Assembly (NCBI RefSeq): GCF_003984625.1
Contig: NZ_RWKH01000006.1
Location: forward strand, 1-64,000
DNA from: Variovorax sp. DXTD-1
GTDB lineage: Bacteria > Pseudomonadota > Gammaproteobacteria > Burkholderiales > Burkholderiaceae_C
DNA length: 64,000 nt
Direction of reading: 5' to 3'
The translations under genes were made by a program, and so were the position numbers. How positions within the stretch are numbered: the first letter of the stretch is position 1; each line of letters starts with the position of its first letter. Of this stretch, positions 26,597 to 35,228 are shown piece by piece. Below the pieces are notes generated by a model, which saw only the letters and a list, made by a program, of their open reading frames with translations, ran no database searches and had not been told where the DNA came from.

Positions 26597-26667
26597 AGTG
26601 TTTCGAAATTGAGACGAGGTGTCTTTATTTTCGGGTCTTCGTTTTATCGATGCAACGGCCTATCTTC

Positions 26668-26693
26668 TCCTCATCGCAACTTCGAAATGAGGA
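26668..26693 (+). promoter_or_regulatory. Inverted repeat covering the ribosome-binding site of the quinone reductase gene
   Basis: TCCTCAT (26668-26674) and ATGAGGA (26687-26693) are perfect 7-bp arms around a 12-nt loop. The right arm holds the GAGGA ribosome-binding site of the ATG at 26700. The element could act as a LysR site in DNA or as an RNA hairpin hiding the site. A TTCGAAAT octamer in the loop also occurs at 26602-26609. Confidence 0.4.
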
Positions 26694-26699
26694 ATTGAA

Positions 26700-27629
26700 A
26701 TGACCACCACTCAACGTGCTGTGCTGATCCGGGCCTATGGCGGTGCCGCAGAGGTCGCCGAAATTACGAGGCCCTTGGCAGGGCAGGGCCCGGTTCTGGT
26801 TCGCGTTCGGGCCGCCGGCGTGAATGGCATCGACTGGAAAGTTCGTGACGGGCTGGTCCAGCAGGCTTTTCCGCTGCAGCTGCCCGCCGTGCTGGGTATC
26901 GAGCTGGCGGGTGTCGTCGAGGCGGTCGGTCCCGGCGCCTCGCGCTTTCATGTGGGCGACCGCGTCATGGGGCCACTTGGCGGGCTCGGTGCCTATGCCG
27001 ACTTCGTGGCGGTCGACGAGGCGAACCTGGTACGCACGCCGCACGGCCTGGACGACGTTCATGCGGCCGCCATTCCAGTCGCGGCCGTTGCAGCCTGGCA
27101 GAGCTTGCACCACGCAGGCCCGATCGGCGCAGGCTAGCGGATCCTGATCCACGGTGCAGCGGGAGGGCTGGGCGGCTATGCCGTGCAGTACGCCAAGCGG
27201 GCGGGCGCCGAAGTCTTCGCAACCGCGTCGGCCGCGCACCTCCACCACGTTCGCAGCCTGGGCGCGGACCACGTCATCGACTACCGGGCCCAACGCTTCG
27301 AGTCGATCGCGCGGGACATCGACCTCGTGCTCGACTATGTCGGCGGCGAGGTGCTCGACCGCTCCTGGCAGGTGCTGAAGAAGGAGGGCGCGATCGTCGG
27401 CATCTCGTCGCCCGACATCCTTGCACGCACGCCGCCCGGCCGCCGCGGACTGTGGTTCATGAACAAGCCGGACACCGCCCTGCTGGAACGGCTGGCGGCG
27501 GAGATCGCCGAAGGCACGCTGGCCTCGAAGCTCGGTGAGGTCGTGGGCTTCGCCGACATCCCCACGGCCATTGAACGCAACCGCACCGACTCTCGCATCG
27601 GCAAGGTGGTCGCGGACTTCTCGCGCTGA
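26700..27629 (+). pseudogene. Zinc-type alcohol dehydrogenase/quinone oxidoreductase, broken by an in-frame amber codon
   Basis: The region encodes a ~309-codon medium-chain reductase of the NADPH:quinone oxidoreductase type, but codon 146 (27135-27137) is TAG. Both halves are in the same frame with no other lesion: upstream reads to HHAGPIGAG, downstream resumes as RILIHGAAGGLGGYAVQYAKRAG, the cofactor-binding Rossmann motif. Relatives have Gln at this position (AGQR), so a single CAG to TAG change explains it. Other features such as GIDWKVRDG near residue 42 and the C-terminal catalytic half are intact. The 145-aa N-terminal product would lack NADPH binding. Suppression, recent mutation or a sequencing error are possible explanations. 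Confidence 0.85.
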
Positions 27630-27683
27630 TCGGCCCCTTGCTCCCTTTACCTCGCTTCATTACCTCAACCCCTGGAGATTTTC

Positions 27684-28577
27684 ATGAGCATTCTCGTCAC
27701 CGGTGCCACCGGCACCATCGGTTCCCTCGTCGTCCAAGGCCTGGCCAGCGCCGGCGCCCAAGTCAGCGCATTCGTTCGCACACCCGGAAAGCAAAGCTTT
27801 CCGACAGGCGTCAAGGAGGTCGTCGGCGACCTGACCGACGTGCCCTCATTGCGCGCGGCATTGTCGTCGGTGCGCACACTGTTTCTGCTGAACGCCGTCA
27901 CTCCGGACGAAGTGACGCAAGCCCTGGTCGCGCTGAACCTGGCGCGCGAGGCCGGCATCGAGCGCGTCGTCTACCTGTCGGTCATCCATGCGGACAAGTT
28001 CACCAACGTGCCGCACTTCACCGGCAAGCACACCGTCGAGCGAATGATCGAAAGCCTCGACATTCCCGCGACCATTCTTCGGCCCGCCTACTTCATGCAG
28101 AACGAGCGCATGGTCCAGCAGGTGATCCAGGGGTACGGCGTCTACCCGATGCCGATAGGCTCCACCGGCGTCGCGATGATCGATGCGCGAGACATTGCGG
28201 ATGCCGCGGTCGCCGAACTGCTGCGCCGCGACGGGGCGCCCGCGCCGCTGCCGCGCACGACGCTGGAACTGGTCGGGCCCGAGTTGCTGACAGGAGAGTC
28301 GGTGGCCAAGATCTGGAGCGCCGCACTAGGCCGCGAAGTGGCTTACGGCGGCGATGACGTGGCCGCGTTCGAAGCGCAGATGGCAGGGCAGGGGCCGTCC
28401 GGGCTTGCCTACGACATGCGCCTGATGATGGCCGGAATTCAGAAGTTCGGCATGCACGGTGCGGCGGGCGCAGCGGATCGCCTGCAGGCCGCTATCGGGC
28501 ATCCGTTGCGCAAGTATGGCGACTTCGTGAAGGAGGCGATTGCCGCGTCGCAGGCTGCCCCAAGTCCGGTCAGATAA
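27684..28577 (+). CDS. NmrA-like NAD(P)-binding protein
   Basis: A 297-aa atypical short-chain dehydrogenase of the NmrA/HSCARG group: ILVTGATGTIGSLVVQGL at residues 3-20 is the dinucleotide site, then SVIHADKFTNVPHFTGKHTVERMI near 108 and PATILRPAYFMQN near 137. These proteins reduce quinones or sense NADP(H) balance. ATG at 27684 has CTGGAG upstream. It lies 54 bp after the broken quinone reductase and probably shares its promoter. The 3' end overlaps the convergent regulator gene by 8 bp. Confidence 0.83.
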   Translation: MSILVTGATGTIGSLVVQGLASAGAQVSAFVRTPGKQSFPTGVKEVVGDLTDVPSLRAALSSVRTLFLLNAVTPDEVTQALVALNLAREAGIERVVYLSVIHADKFTNVPHFTGKHTVERMIESLDIPATILRPAYFMQNERMVQQVIQGYGVYPMPIGSTGVAMIDARDIADAAVAELLRRDGAPAPLPRTTLELVGPELLTGESVAKIWSAALGREVAYGGDDVAAFEAQMAGQGPSGLAYDMRLMMAGIQKFGMHGAAGAADRLQAAIGHPLRKYGDFVKEAIAASQAAPSPVR

Positions 28578-30048
28578 GCCCTCTGGTCGCCGCCTTCAGC
28601 GTCGCCGCCGCTCGCGTCGAGCACTCGAGCTTGAGGAACAGGCGTTCGACATGCGTTCGCACCGTGCGCGGGCTGATGCCCAGCGCACGAGCAACCTGCT
28701 TGGTGTTGTCGCCGCGGCTGATGCAGCGCAAAACCTCCAGCTCGCGCTCCGACAGAGACTGCTCGCCGCGCGCCGCAGCGGCCACGGGCTTGGCCGGCGC
28801 AGGCGACAGGGCGCTGGCGAGCAAGGCAGCGACGACTTCCTGGTCGAAGCGGCCCGCTTCGGCTTCTTCTTTCATGCGCTCGAGCGCCTCGGCTTCGGTG
28901 AATGCCGCTCGCCATGGACGGCGGGTTCGAAGAGAAACCCACAGCTCTGCTGCGGCGACGATTTGCCCTTCCTGCGGCATCGCCGCGCCCGACCGGCCGC
29001 GGAAATGGCCCGAGCCATCGCGCCGTTCGAAGGCGAAGGATGCGATTTCTGCTTCGAGCGCGAGCCCATCGATTTGCCCGGCGGCGCGGGAAGTCCAGTA
29101 CGGCACGAGCCGCAGGCGTTCCAGGGACGAGGCAGGCAGCGGTTCAGGCGCGTTCCAGATGGCGTTGGGCACCGATGCCCGGCCAATGCCGTGGATCAAT
29201 CCGGCCTTGTACGTGCGGTGGCATGAGACCTCGTCCAAGCCGGCACGCACGCTGCAGTCGCGCGCCAGCTGAGCCACGCGACGCGAGTAACCCGTCATCC
29301 ACGGAAGCTTGAGATCGATCACGTCGCCCACGAGCTCCAGCCCGACACGCCGGAGCATCGAAACTGGCTGGTCGGCAACGTCGGTCCATGGTGGGGGAGC
29401 GCTGTCCATCGCTTTCATCCACGTCGAGACACGTGGTGCGCTGGCCTCGACAAGGAAGCCCGGATACACGCTGTCCGCGCGTCCGCGGGCCAGCGCGAGC
29501 GCTTCGTCGAGTCCGTAGAGGCGACTGAAAATCTCGATGTCGCTCGCCAGGGCCACCACATACGTCGCAAGCGGCACGTCGTTGCCTTGCAGAAGGCCGG
29601 GCACGCCGCCGCCGTCGTAGGTTTCGAAGATGGTGCGCAGCGCCGCTTCGGTGTCGGCGCTCAAGCCGAGCGTGCTTGCTATGTCGCCGGCGATTTCGCA
29701 ATGGATATTGGCCATGGCGAGCAGGCCGTCGGGAATGGGCACGCTGCGAGGCTGCTGCTGCGCCCTCCGAGGCTTTTGCGATGCAAGAAGGGCGCTTCGA
29801 CCTTGCACGTCGTCTTCCATGAAGTCCGCGAACTCCTGGGCATTGGCCGTGCACCCCGACCAGCGCAGCAGCGCGACGTGCCGGGCGGCCTCGACCTGCG
29901 ATGGGTCGCAGCGGACCTGCGTCGCGATCAGTCCGGCGAGGTAGGCGGTTCGCAGCGAATGGTCCGTCGGCTGGCCCATGCTCAGGTCGCCAATGAAAGC
30001 AAGCGCGCGAACCGCGTCGAAAACGGCAATGGTTGTGTCGTCGGACAT
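28570..30048 (-). CDS. LuxR-type regulator with two degenerate HD-GYP-like halves
   Basis: A 492-aa protein in three parts. Residues ~20-230: an HD-GYP-like half where the HD dyad reads LLRWSG and the GYP motif ETYDGGGVPG. Residues ~245-410: a second half with YSRRVAQLAR, GLIHGIGRASVP (His-Gly replaces His-Asp) and FERRDGSGHFRG. Residues ~425-490: a LuxR HTH (LSERELEVLRCISRGDNTKQVARALGISPRTVRTHVERLF as landmark). The lost metal ligands suggest binding rather than hydrolysis of a nucleotide such as cyclic-di-GMP. ATG at 30048 chosen; the frame extends upstream without support. It diverges from a small membrane-protein gene. Confidence 0.75.
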   Translation of the reverse strand: MSDDTTIAVFDAVRALAFIGDLSMGQPTDHSLRTAYLAGLIATQVRCDPSQVEAARHVALLRWSGCTANAQEFADFMEDDVQGRSALLASQKPRRAQQQPRSVPIPDGLLAMANIHCEIAGDIASTLGLSADTEAALRTIFETYDGGGVPGLLQGNDVPLATYVVALASDIEIFSRLYGLDEALALARGRADSVYPGFLVEASAPRVSTWMKAMDSAPPPWTDVADQPVSMLRRVGLELVGDVIDLKLPWMTGYSRRVAQLARDCSVRAGLDEVSCHRTYKAGLIHGIGRASVPNAIWNAPEPLPASSLERLRLVPYWTSRAAGQIDGLALEAEIASFAFERRDGSGHFRGRSGAAMPQEGQIVAAAELWVSLRTRRPWRAAFTEAEALERMKEEAEAGRFDQEVVAALLASALSPAPAKPVAAAARGEQSLSERELEVLRCISRGDNTKQVARALGISPRTVRTHVERLFLKLECSTRAAATLKAATRGLI

Positions 30049-30215
30049 GAAATGGCTGAGACAAAAGCCCAGCATCGCACAGTTGCTTTTCTTGCGGGCC
30101 TGTCGGTCATTCGACCGATAGCACGCCTGGTGCCGTCGAAACAGAATCTCCTGCAACGGCCCCGCTGAAGGGGCTCCGACTTTCAACCTGATCTTGCGGT
30201 CTCACCGCCAATGCC

Positions 30216-30797
30216 ATGCTCAATGCCAACCAATCTCCTCTCCAGCGAGCCGCGTGGCTGCGCAAGCTCTACTTCATCCGCGCCGCCTTTTCGTTCGCAT
30301 GGGTTGCGTTGGCGTTCACCCTGGCGAAGGAATCTCCCACGCTTGCAAGCGGCCTGCTGATCGTCTATCCCGCCTGGGATGCGCTCGCAAACCTGCAGGA
30401 TGCGCGGATGACCGGGGGCGCAAAGGCCAATCCCACCCAGATCCTGAATGCCTGGATAAGCGGACTGGTCACAGCTGCCGTGGTGGCCTCGCTCGCGCTC
30501 AAGCTCCAGATCATTTTGGCGTTCTTCGGGGGCTGGGCCATCGTTGCAGGGCTGCTTCAGCTGGCGACGGCCATCCGTCGTCGCAAAGGCGATCGAGGGC
30601 AGTGGGTGATGATGTTGAGCGGGGCGCAGTCTGCACTGGCCGGAGGATTTTTTGTGGCACAGCAAGGCAGCGCTGCGCCTGCCGTGCAGACCTTTGGCGG
30701 TTATGCGGCGGTCGGCGCTGGGTACTTCCTGATCTCCGGGCTTGTCATCCTGTTTCGGCAGTCCAAAGACAGGTCCGCTTCAGAGCACACCGCATGA
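30216..30797 (+). CDS. Small membrane protein (HdeD/DUF308-like)
   Basis: A 193-aa protein with about six hydrophobic segments spread evenly through the chain (for example residues 20-38, 44-55, 78-95, 98-115, 130-147, 160-178). The pattern of short paired helices with AGLLQLATAIRRRKGDRGQWVMMLSGAQSALAGG resembles the HdeD/DUF308 family of acid-stress membrane proteins, though similarity is modest. It diverges from the HD-GYP/LuxR gene (167 bp apart) and may be its target. No strong ribosome-binding site precedes the ATG at 30216; ATG at 30211 is out of frame. Function unknown. Confidence 0.65.
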   Translation: MLNANQSPLQRAAWLRKLYFIRAAFSFAWVALAFTLAKESPTLASGLLIVYPAWDALANLQDARMTGGAKANPTQILNAWISGLVTAAVVASLALKLQIILAFFGGWAIVAGLLQLATAIRRRKGDRGQWVMMLSGAQSALAGGFFVAQQGSAAPAVQTFGGYAAVGAGYFLISGLVILFRQSKDRSASEHTA

Positions 30798-30925
30798 CCG
30801 TGCTGCGCCGCCGCAAGAGGTCGGCCGCCGGGTTTCTCGCAGTTGTTAACGTGCATCAGAAAATGTAAACAAACTGTTCAATGCATTGCTGCGGCGTTAC
30901 ATTCTTGTGACCCCTGAGGATGCAC

Positions 30926-32263
30926 ATGAAAGTAGATGGCCGAGAGGCGAAGCGTTCGGCAATTTATCTGCCGGTGTCAGCCAAATTTTTGATCGCGTTG
31001 ATCGGGGCGATCGCGTGGATGGGTTTTTCCATTTGGGCCGCCGGCCCGTGGCTGGCCGATCTGAAAAGCTATGTAGGGACCGCTTTCGCTATTTTCCTGG
31101 TGTATGGCATTGCCATTATTCCGGGGTTCATGAATGCGTTCATGGCGATCAGCCTCATTCTGGATAAACGGCCGCCGCATCGCCCGCTGTCGGTCTATCC
31201 GCCGCTATCCATATTGATTGCCGCGTACAACGAGGAAGCCTCCATCGAAGAGACGCTGGTCAGCATTGATCAGCAGAAGTACCCGGGCGGGTTGCAGGTC
31301 ATCGTGATCAATGACGGGTCGGCGGATGGCACTGCGCAGGTGGTCCAGCGCGCCTTGGAGCGATATAGCTGGCTCAGCTTTGTCGACCTGAAAAAGAATG
31401 GTGGCAAGGCACGCGCCCTGAATATCGGGTTCAAGGAGGTTCTGCACGATCTGGTCGTGACCGTCGATGCGGATTCCTTTTTGTACCGCGGCGCGCTCAC
31501 CAGCATTGTCGAGCGCTATCGCGCCGACCCGCCCAATACGCGCGCCGTCGCGGGAAAAATCCTGGTTCGAAACTCGCGGCAGAACTGGATCACCCGTTGC
31601 CAGGAATGGGACTACTTTCACGGTATTTCCGCAGTCAAGCGCGTGCAGTCGCTGTTCCAGGGGACCTTGGTTGCACAAGGCGCATTTTCCGTCTACGACC
31701 GAGCCGCGCTGACCGAGGTTGGCGGGTGGCCTGAGTGCGTCGGAGAAGACATCGTGCTCACATGGGCGCTATTGAATGCCGGGTACAGGGTGGGGCACTG
31801 CGAGGACGCGTGCCTCTTCACCAATGTGCCCAGCACGCTCAAGCAGCTGGTCAAGCAGCGCCAGCGTTGGGCCCGGGGCATGACGGAAGCCTTTGTCAAA
31901 CACCCCCGCATTCTTTTCAAGATGCGGCTGTCGACCTTTTTCATTCACTGGAACCTGTTGTTCCCGTGGCTGGACCTGGCATTCACCATCGGCTTCATTC
32001 CCGGAATAATATTTGCCTTGTTCGGCTATTACTGGATCGTGGGGCCCATGACTTTGGCGCTGATACCGGCGGCATTTGCGCTGAGTTTCCTGATGTTCTC
32101 GATCGAGCGCCGGATGTTCAAGAAAACCGGCCTGGTCGTGCGAAAGAATATTCAAGGGTTTTTTGTCTACGTGCTGCTGTACAGCTTGCTTTTGCAACCC
32201 GCCAGCGTGCTCGGCTATCTGGACGAACTGTTCAGAAAGCCCAAAGCCTGGGGCACCAAATGA
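30926..32263 (+). CDS. Processive membrane glycosyltransferase, family 2 (PgaC/BcsA-like)
   Basis: A 445-aa inner-membrane synthase for a beta-linked polysaccharide. Two N-terminal helices (~20-40, 52-80) precede the GT-A domain: IAAYNEEASIEETL near 95, VINDGSADGT near 121, the UDP-sugar DxD-like TVDADSF near 174, the acceptor GWPECVGED near 262 and QRQRWARG near 309. About three C-terminal helices follow. This is the inverting, processive type that makes poly-N-acetylglucosamine, cellulose or hyaluronan. ATG at 30926 is preceded by GAGGA at proper spacing. The next gene overlaps (ATGA) and encodes an outer-membrane barrel. No PgaB deacetylase or PgaD is seen. Local GC is lower than around it, perhaps a sign of transfer. 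Confidence 0.8.
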   Translation: MKVDGREAKRSAIYLPVSAKFLIALIGAIAWMGFSIWAAGPWLADLKSYVGTAFAIFLVYGIAIIPGFMNAFMAISLILDKRPPHRPLSVYPPLSILIAAYNEEASIEETLVSIDQQKYPGGLQVIVINDGSADGTAQVVQRALERYSWLSFVDLKKNGGKARALNIGFKEVLHDLVVTVDADSFLYRGALTSIVERYRADPPNTRAVAGKILVRNSRQNWITRCQEWDYFHGISAVKRVQSLFQGTLVAQGAFSVYDRAALTEVGGWPECVGEDIVLTWALLNAGYRVGHCEDACLFTNVPSTLKQLVKQRQRWARGMTEAFVKHPRILFKMRLSTFFIHWNLLFPWLDLAFTIGFIPGIIFALFGYYWIVGPMTLALIPAAFALSFLMFSIERRMFKKTGLVVRKNIQGFFVYVLLYSLLLQPASVLGYLDELFRKPKAWGTK

Positions 32264-33216
32264 CCAGGGCGCCGGCATATGCAGCGGCCGCCATTTCAGG
32301 CCTCATGGTGTTGAGTGCCTCCTGCCACGCGCAGGAAGAAGCGGCCGAGAAAAAAACGTCCGGCATGGCTTTCGGGACGGAAGCCCTGCTGACCAGCGAC
32401 AGCGACAACTTCGAATCCCGCCGGGTATCGGTCGAGTTTTTTCCCGCTTTTGAAAACGCCGACCGCTACCTCGGGTTCCGGCTCGGCGACTACAAGTACC
32501 AGCAAGACAGCTGGCGAAGGGCCGGAAAAAAGGTCTCTTTCCTCGCGCGTTCAATCGAAACCAGAACGGCCAATGGCGGACAGATGGAGGCCGGCGTGTT
32601 CGAGCAGGGCGGCCATACGCTGTTGACGCTCGATGGCAGCTACCGCATAGCGCCGACAAAAAGCACGGCGGTGGAGTTTCTCGTCACGCGCGACTGGGTT
32701 GAAACACCGAAGTCCCTCGACCGCGGAATCGACTTTTCGTTTCTCGGCGTTGCGGTCGACCAAGGCTTGGGAAGCCATGTCACGCTGGTGGGGCTGCTGG
32801 CGCAGCAGTACTTCTCCGACGGAAATCGTCGGGACCACGGGCGCATCCGCTTCATTTACCAACCCTCGCTCGACCTGGGGCTGACCCTGCAAGCGCGCTA
32901 CCGCACGTACCGCAGCACCCACGAGGATGTCGACAGGGCCTACTTCAATCCGAAGAGCTACAGCGAATCGATGCTGGCGATCAGCTGGCGGCAGCGTTTC
33001 CAGGGCTGGACCGCCGCGGTAACGGCCGGCCTGGGCAACGAGAAGATCAACCACGACCTGAGCCAGCCCACGAGATTGCTGGACGCGAGCCTGCAGAGCC
33101 CCGTGAGGGGATCGCAGGTGTTTCGCTTCAATGCCGGCTACAGCCGCAGCACCACCTTTTCGGGGCCCAGCTACCAGTACCGGTACATACGCGGCGAGTG
33201 GATCATCCTTTTCTAG
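32260..33216 (+). CDS. Putative outer-membrane beta-barrel protein paired with the glycosyltransferase
   Basis: A 318-aa exported protein: residues 1-24 form a signal peptide (cleavage near CHA/QEE), and the rest is rich in alternating polar/aromatic strands and ends in Phe (YIRGEWIILF), the mark of BAM-assembled barrels. About 12-14 strands can be guessed (FGTEALLTSDSDNFESRRVSVEFF, YLGFRLGDYKY, and so on). It overlaps the glycosyltransferase stop by 4 bp, so the two act together, most likely as a polymer exit pore in the manner of the PgaA barrel but without a TPR region. I do not recognise the family. Confidence 0.6.
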   Translation: MTRAPAYAAAAISGLMVLSASCHAQEEAAEKKTSGMAFGTEALLTSDSDNFESRRVSVEFFPAFENADRYLGFRLGDYKYQQDSWRRAGKKVSFLARSIETRTANGGQMEAGVFEQGGHTLLTLDGSYRIAPTKSTAVEFLVTRDWVETPKSLDRGIDFSFLGVAVDQGLGSHVTLVGLLAQQYFSDGNRRDHGRIRFIYQPSLDLGLTLQARYRTYRSTHEDVDRAYFNPKSYSESMLAISWRQRFQGWTAAVTAGLGNEKINHDLSQPTRLLDASLQSPVRGSQVFRFNAGYSRSTTFSGPSYQYRYIRGEWIILF

Positions 33217-33334
33217 GATGCCGGGGCCGCTGCTTCACCGCGCCTGGTCGGGACGGCGGTCGATCATGCCTTTGGCAGCAGGCGTTTTCCAGTCGTTGGA
33301 CAATGGCCTGGGCACGAAACACAAGGAATTCCGC

Positions 33335-34387
33335 ATGACCACGCTGCAGCAACTTCTAGGTATCGAACTCCCGTTGATCCAGGCGCCCATGGCGGGCATT
33401 CAAGGCAGCGCAATGGCCATTGCGGTCAGCAACGAGGGCGGCCTCGGCTCGCTGCCGTGCGCCATGCTGGGCAACGATGCCATCCGCACCGAAATAGCCG
33501 CCATCCGCGCGGGCACCGGCAAGCCCTACAACGTCAACTTCTTCTGCCACGTATCGCCGCAGCCAAGCGCCGAACGCGAGGCGACATGGCGCAACGCGCT
33601 GGCGCCGTATTACCGCGAGCACGCCATCGATGCGGCTTCCATTCCCACGGGCCCGGGCCGCAACCCGTTCAGCACCGAAGTGGCCGAGGTGCTGGCCGAG
33701 TTCCGTCCGCCGGTGGTGAGCTTTCATTTCGGGCTGCCGCCCGAGCCGCTGCTGGCGCAAGTGCGCGGATGGGGTTCGAAGATCCTCGCCTCGGCCACCA
33801 CGGTCGCCGAGGCGCTGTGGCTGGAGGCGCAGGGTGTCGATGCCATCATTGCCCAGGGGCTCGAGGCGGGCGGCCATCGCGGGCACTTTCTCTCGCACGA
33901 CCTCACGGCGCAGCTCGGCACCTTTGCATTGCTGCCGCAAGTGGTGCGCGCGGTTCGCGTGCCGGTCATCGCGGCCGGCGGCATTGCCGATGCGAAGGGT
34001 GTGGCCGCCGCCATGGCGCTGGGCGCCGCCGGCGTGCAGGTGGGCACCGCCTACATGCTCGCGCCCGAAGCCTTCACCAGCGCCTTGCACCGCGCGGCGC
34101 TGAAGAGCGATGCAGCGCGCCATACCGCGCTAACCAACCTCTTCACCGGCCGCCCGGCGCGCGGCATCATGAACCGCCTGATGCGCGACCTGGGGCCGAT
34201 CGCCGCGGTGGCGCCCGAGTTTCCGCTTGCCACGTCAGCCATTGCACCGCTGCGCGCCAAGGCCGAGGCACAGGGCCGCGGCGATTTTTCACCGCTGTGG
34301 TCGGGGCAGAACGCGATGGGCTGCCGCGAGCTCCCGTCCGCCGAGATCACCCGTGCGCTGGCGCAGGGCTTTCACCTTACCGCCTGA
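33335..34387 (+). CDS. Nitronate monooxygenase (2-nitropropane dioxygenase family)
   Basis: A 350-aa FMN-dependent TIM-barrel enzyme that oxidises alkyl nitronates such as propionate 3-nitronate. It shows IELPLIQAPMAGIQGSAMA near residues 9-27, the FMN-site AQGLEAGGHRGHF near 176-188 (with the catalytic His), VPVIAAGGIADAKGVAAAMALGAAGVQVGTAY near 210-240 and the C-terminal LWSGQNAMG. ATG at 33335 follows ACAAGGAA; the upstream extension is unsupported. The enzyme detoxifies nitro compounds. It is followed 15 bp later by an esterase gene. Confidence 0.9.
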   Translation: MTTLQQLLGIELPLIQAPMAGIQGSAMAIAVSNEGGLGSLPCAMLGNDAIRTEIAAIRAGTGKPYNVNFFCHVSPQPSAEREATWRNALAPYYREHAIDAASIPTGPGRNPFSTEVAEVLAEFRPPVVSFHFGLPPEPLLAQVRGWGSKILASATTVAEALWLEAQGVDAIIAQGLEAGGHRGHFLSHDLTAQLGTFALLPQVVRAVRVPVIAAGGIADAKGVAAAMALGAAGVQVGTAYMLAPEAFTSALHRAALKSDAARHTALTNLFTGRPARGIMNRLMRDLGPIAAVAPEFPLATSAIAPLRAKAEAQGRGDFSPLWSGQNAMGCRELPSAEITRALAQGFHLTA

Positions 34388-34402
34388 ACGTCCGCCAGAC
34401 CC

Positions 34403-35092
34403 ATGCCGCAACTGCATCTGCCCTTCAAGTTTCTCGAGCAGCCTTCCAACCCCAGCGTGCGCGAACCGTGGCTGCTGGTGCTGATGCACGGCGTTGGCAG
34501 CAACGAGCAAGACCTGTTCGGCCTCGCGCGGCTCATGCCGCCGCAGTTTCATGTGCTGAGCCTGCGCGCGCCCTATGTGCTGTCGCCGGACGCGTATGCG
34601 TGGTTCGAATTCCAGGTGCTGCCCGGCGGCGAGCGGCACATCGATGAAGAGCAGGAGCGCGAAAGCCGCTTTCTCGTCGGCGAAATGATCGCCTCGGCAT
34701 CGCAGCAGCTCGGCGTGCCGCCGGAGCGCGTGGTGGTCGGCGGTTTCAGCCAGGGCGGCATCATGGCGCTTTCGCTGCTGCTGACGCAGCCTGCGAAGGT
34801 GCGTGCCGCGATGGTGTGGCACAGCCGCCTGCTGCCGCAGGTGGTGCCGCATATTGCGCCGCCGGAGGCCTTCGAGGGCAAGGCCCTGTGGGTGAGCCAT
34901 GGCAGCGCCGACAACGTGATTGCGCCAAGCGCGGCGCAAGCCACGCGCGAACTGGCGCGCGGCTTGCCGCTGGCGTTGTCGGGTGCGGACTTTCCCGGCG
35001 GGCATGAGATTCGACCGGCCGAACTGCAAGGCACGCTGGCGTGGCTTCAGGCGCTCAGCACCTCAGCGGGTACGCCCCAGCCGCGGCCATAG
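34403..35092 (+). CDS. Phospholipase/carboxylesterase-type alpha/beta hydrolase
   Basis: A 229-aa cytoplasmic serine hydrolase of the carboxylesterase/YpfH group. LLVLMHGVGSNEQDLFGLAR near residues 24-43 forms the oxyanion hole; the nucleophile is Ser116 in GGFSQGG; the acid is Asp in SHGSADNVI near 172 and the His is in FPGGHEI near 201. It lies 15 bp behind the nitronate monooxygenase and is probably co-transcribed. Substrates are unknown. Confidence 0.85.
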   Translation: MPQLHLPFKFLEQPSNPSVREPWLLVLMHGVGSNEQDLFGLARLMPPQFHVLSLRAPYVLSPDAYAWFEFQVLPGGERHIDEEQERESRFLVGEMIASASQQLGVPPERVVVGGFSQGGIMALSLLLTQPAKVRAAMVWHSRLLPQVVPHIAPPEAFEGKALWVSHGSADNVIAPSAAQATRELARGLPLALSGADFPGGHEIRPAELQGTLAWLQALSTSAGTPQPRP

Positions 35093-35228
35093 AGGCCTTT
35101 TTTCGCTAGGCCGGCGCGTCACAGTGCGTTACGGGATGACGAGGGATGACACCGGGGAGGGCCGCAGAACTGGTGCACCATAGCCGTTCGCCTCCCACTG
35201 CAATCCTCGCAAAAGGAATATTGCCGAC

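Noticed and set aside
33217..33334. Upstream extension of the nitronate monooxygenase gene to 33131
   Set aside because: The extra residues are poorly protein-like, overlap the barrel gene, and the ATG at 33335 has a good ribosome-binding site.
35093..35228. Possible small RNA or tRNA between the esterase and DUF3014 genes
   Set aside because: No cloverleaf, CCA end or strong terminator could be seen; it is an ordinary intergenic spacer.
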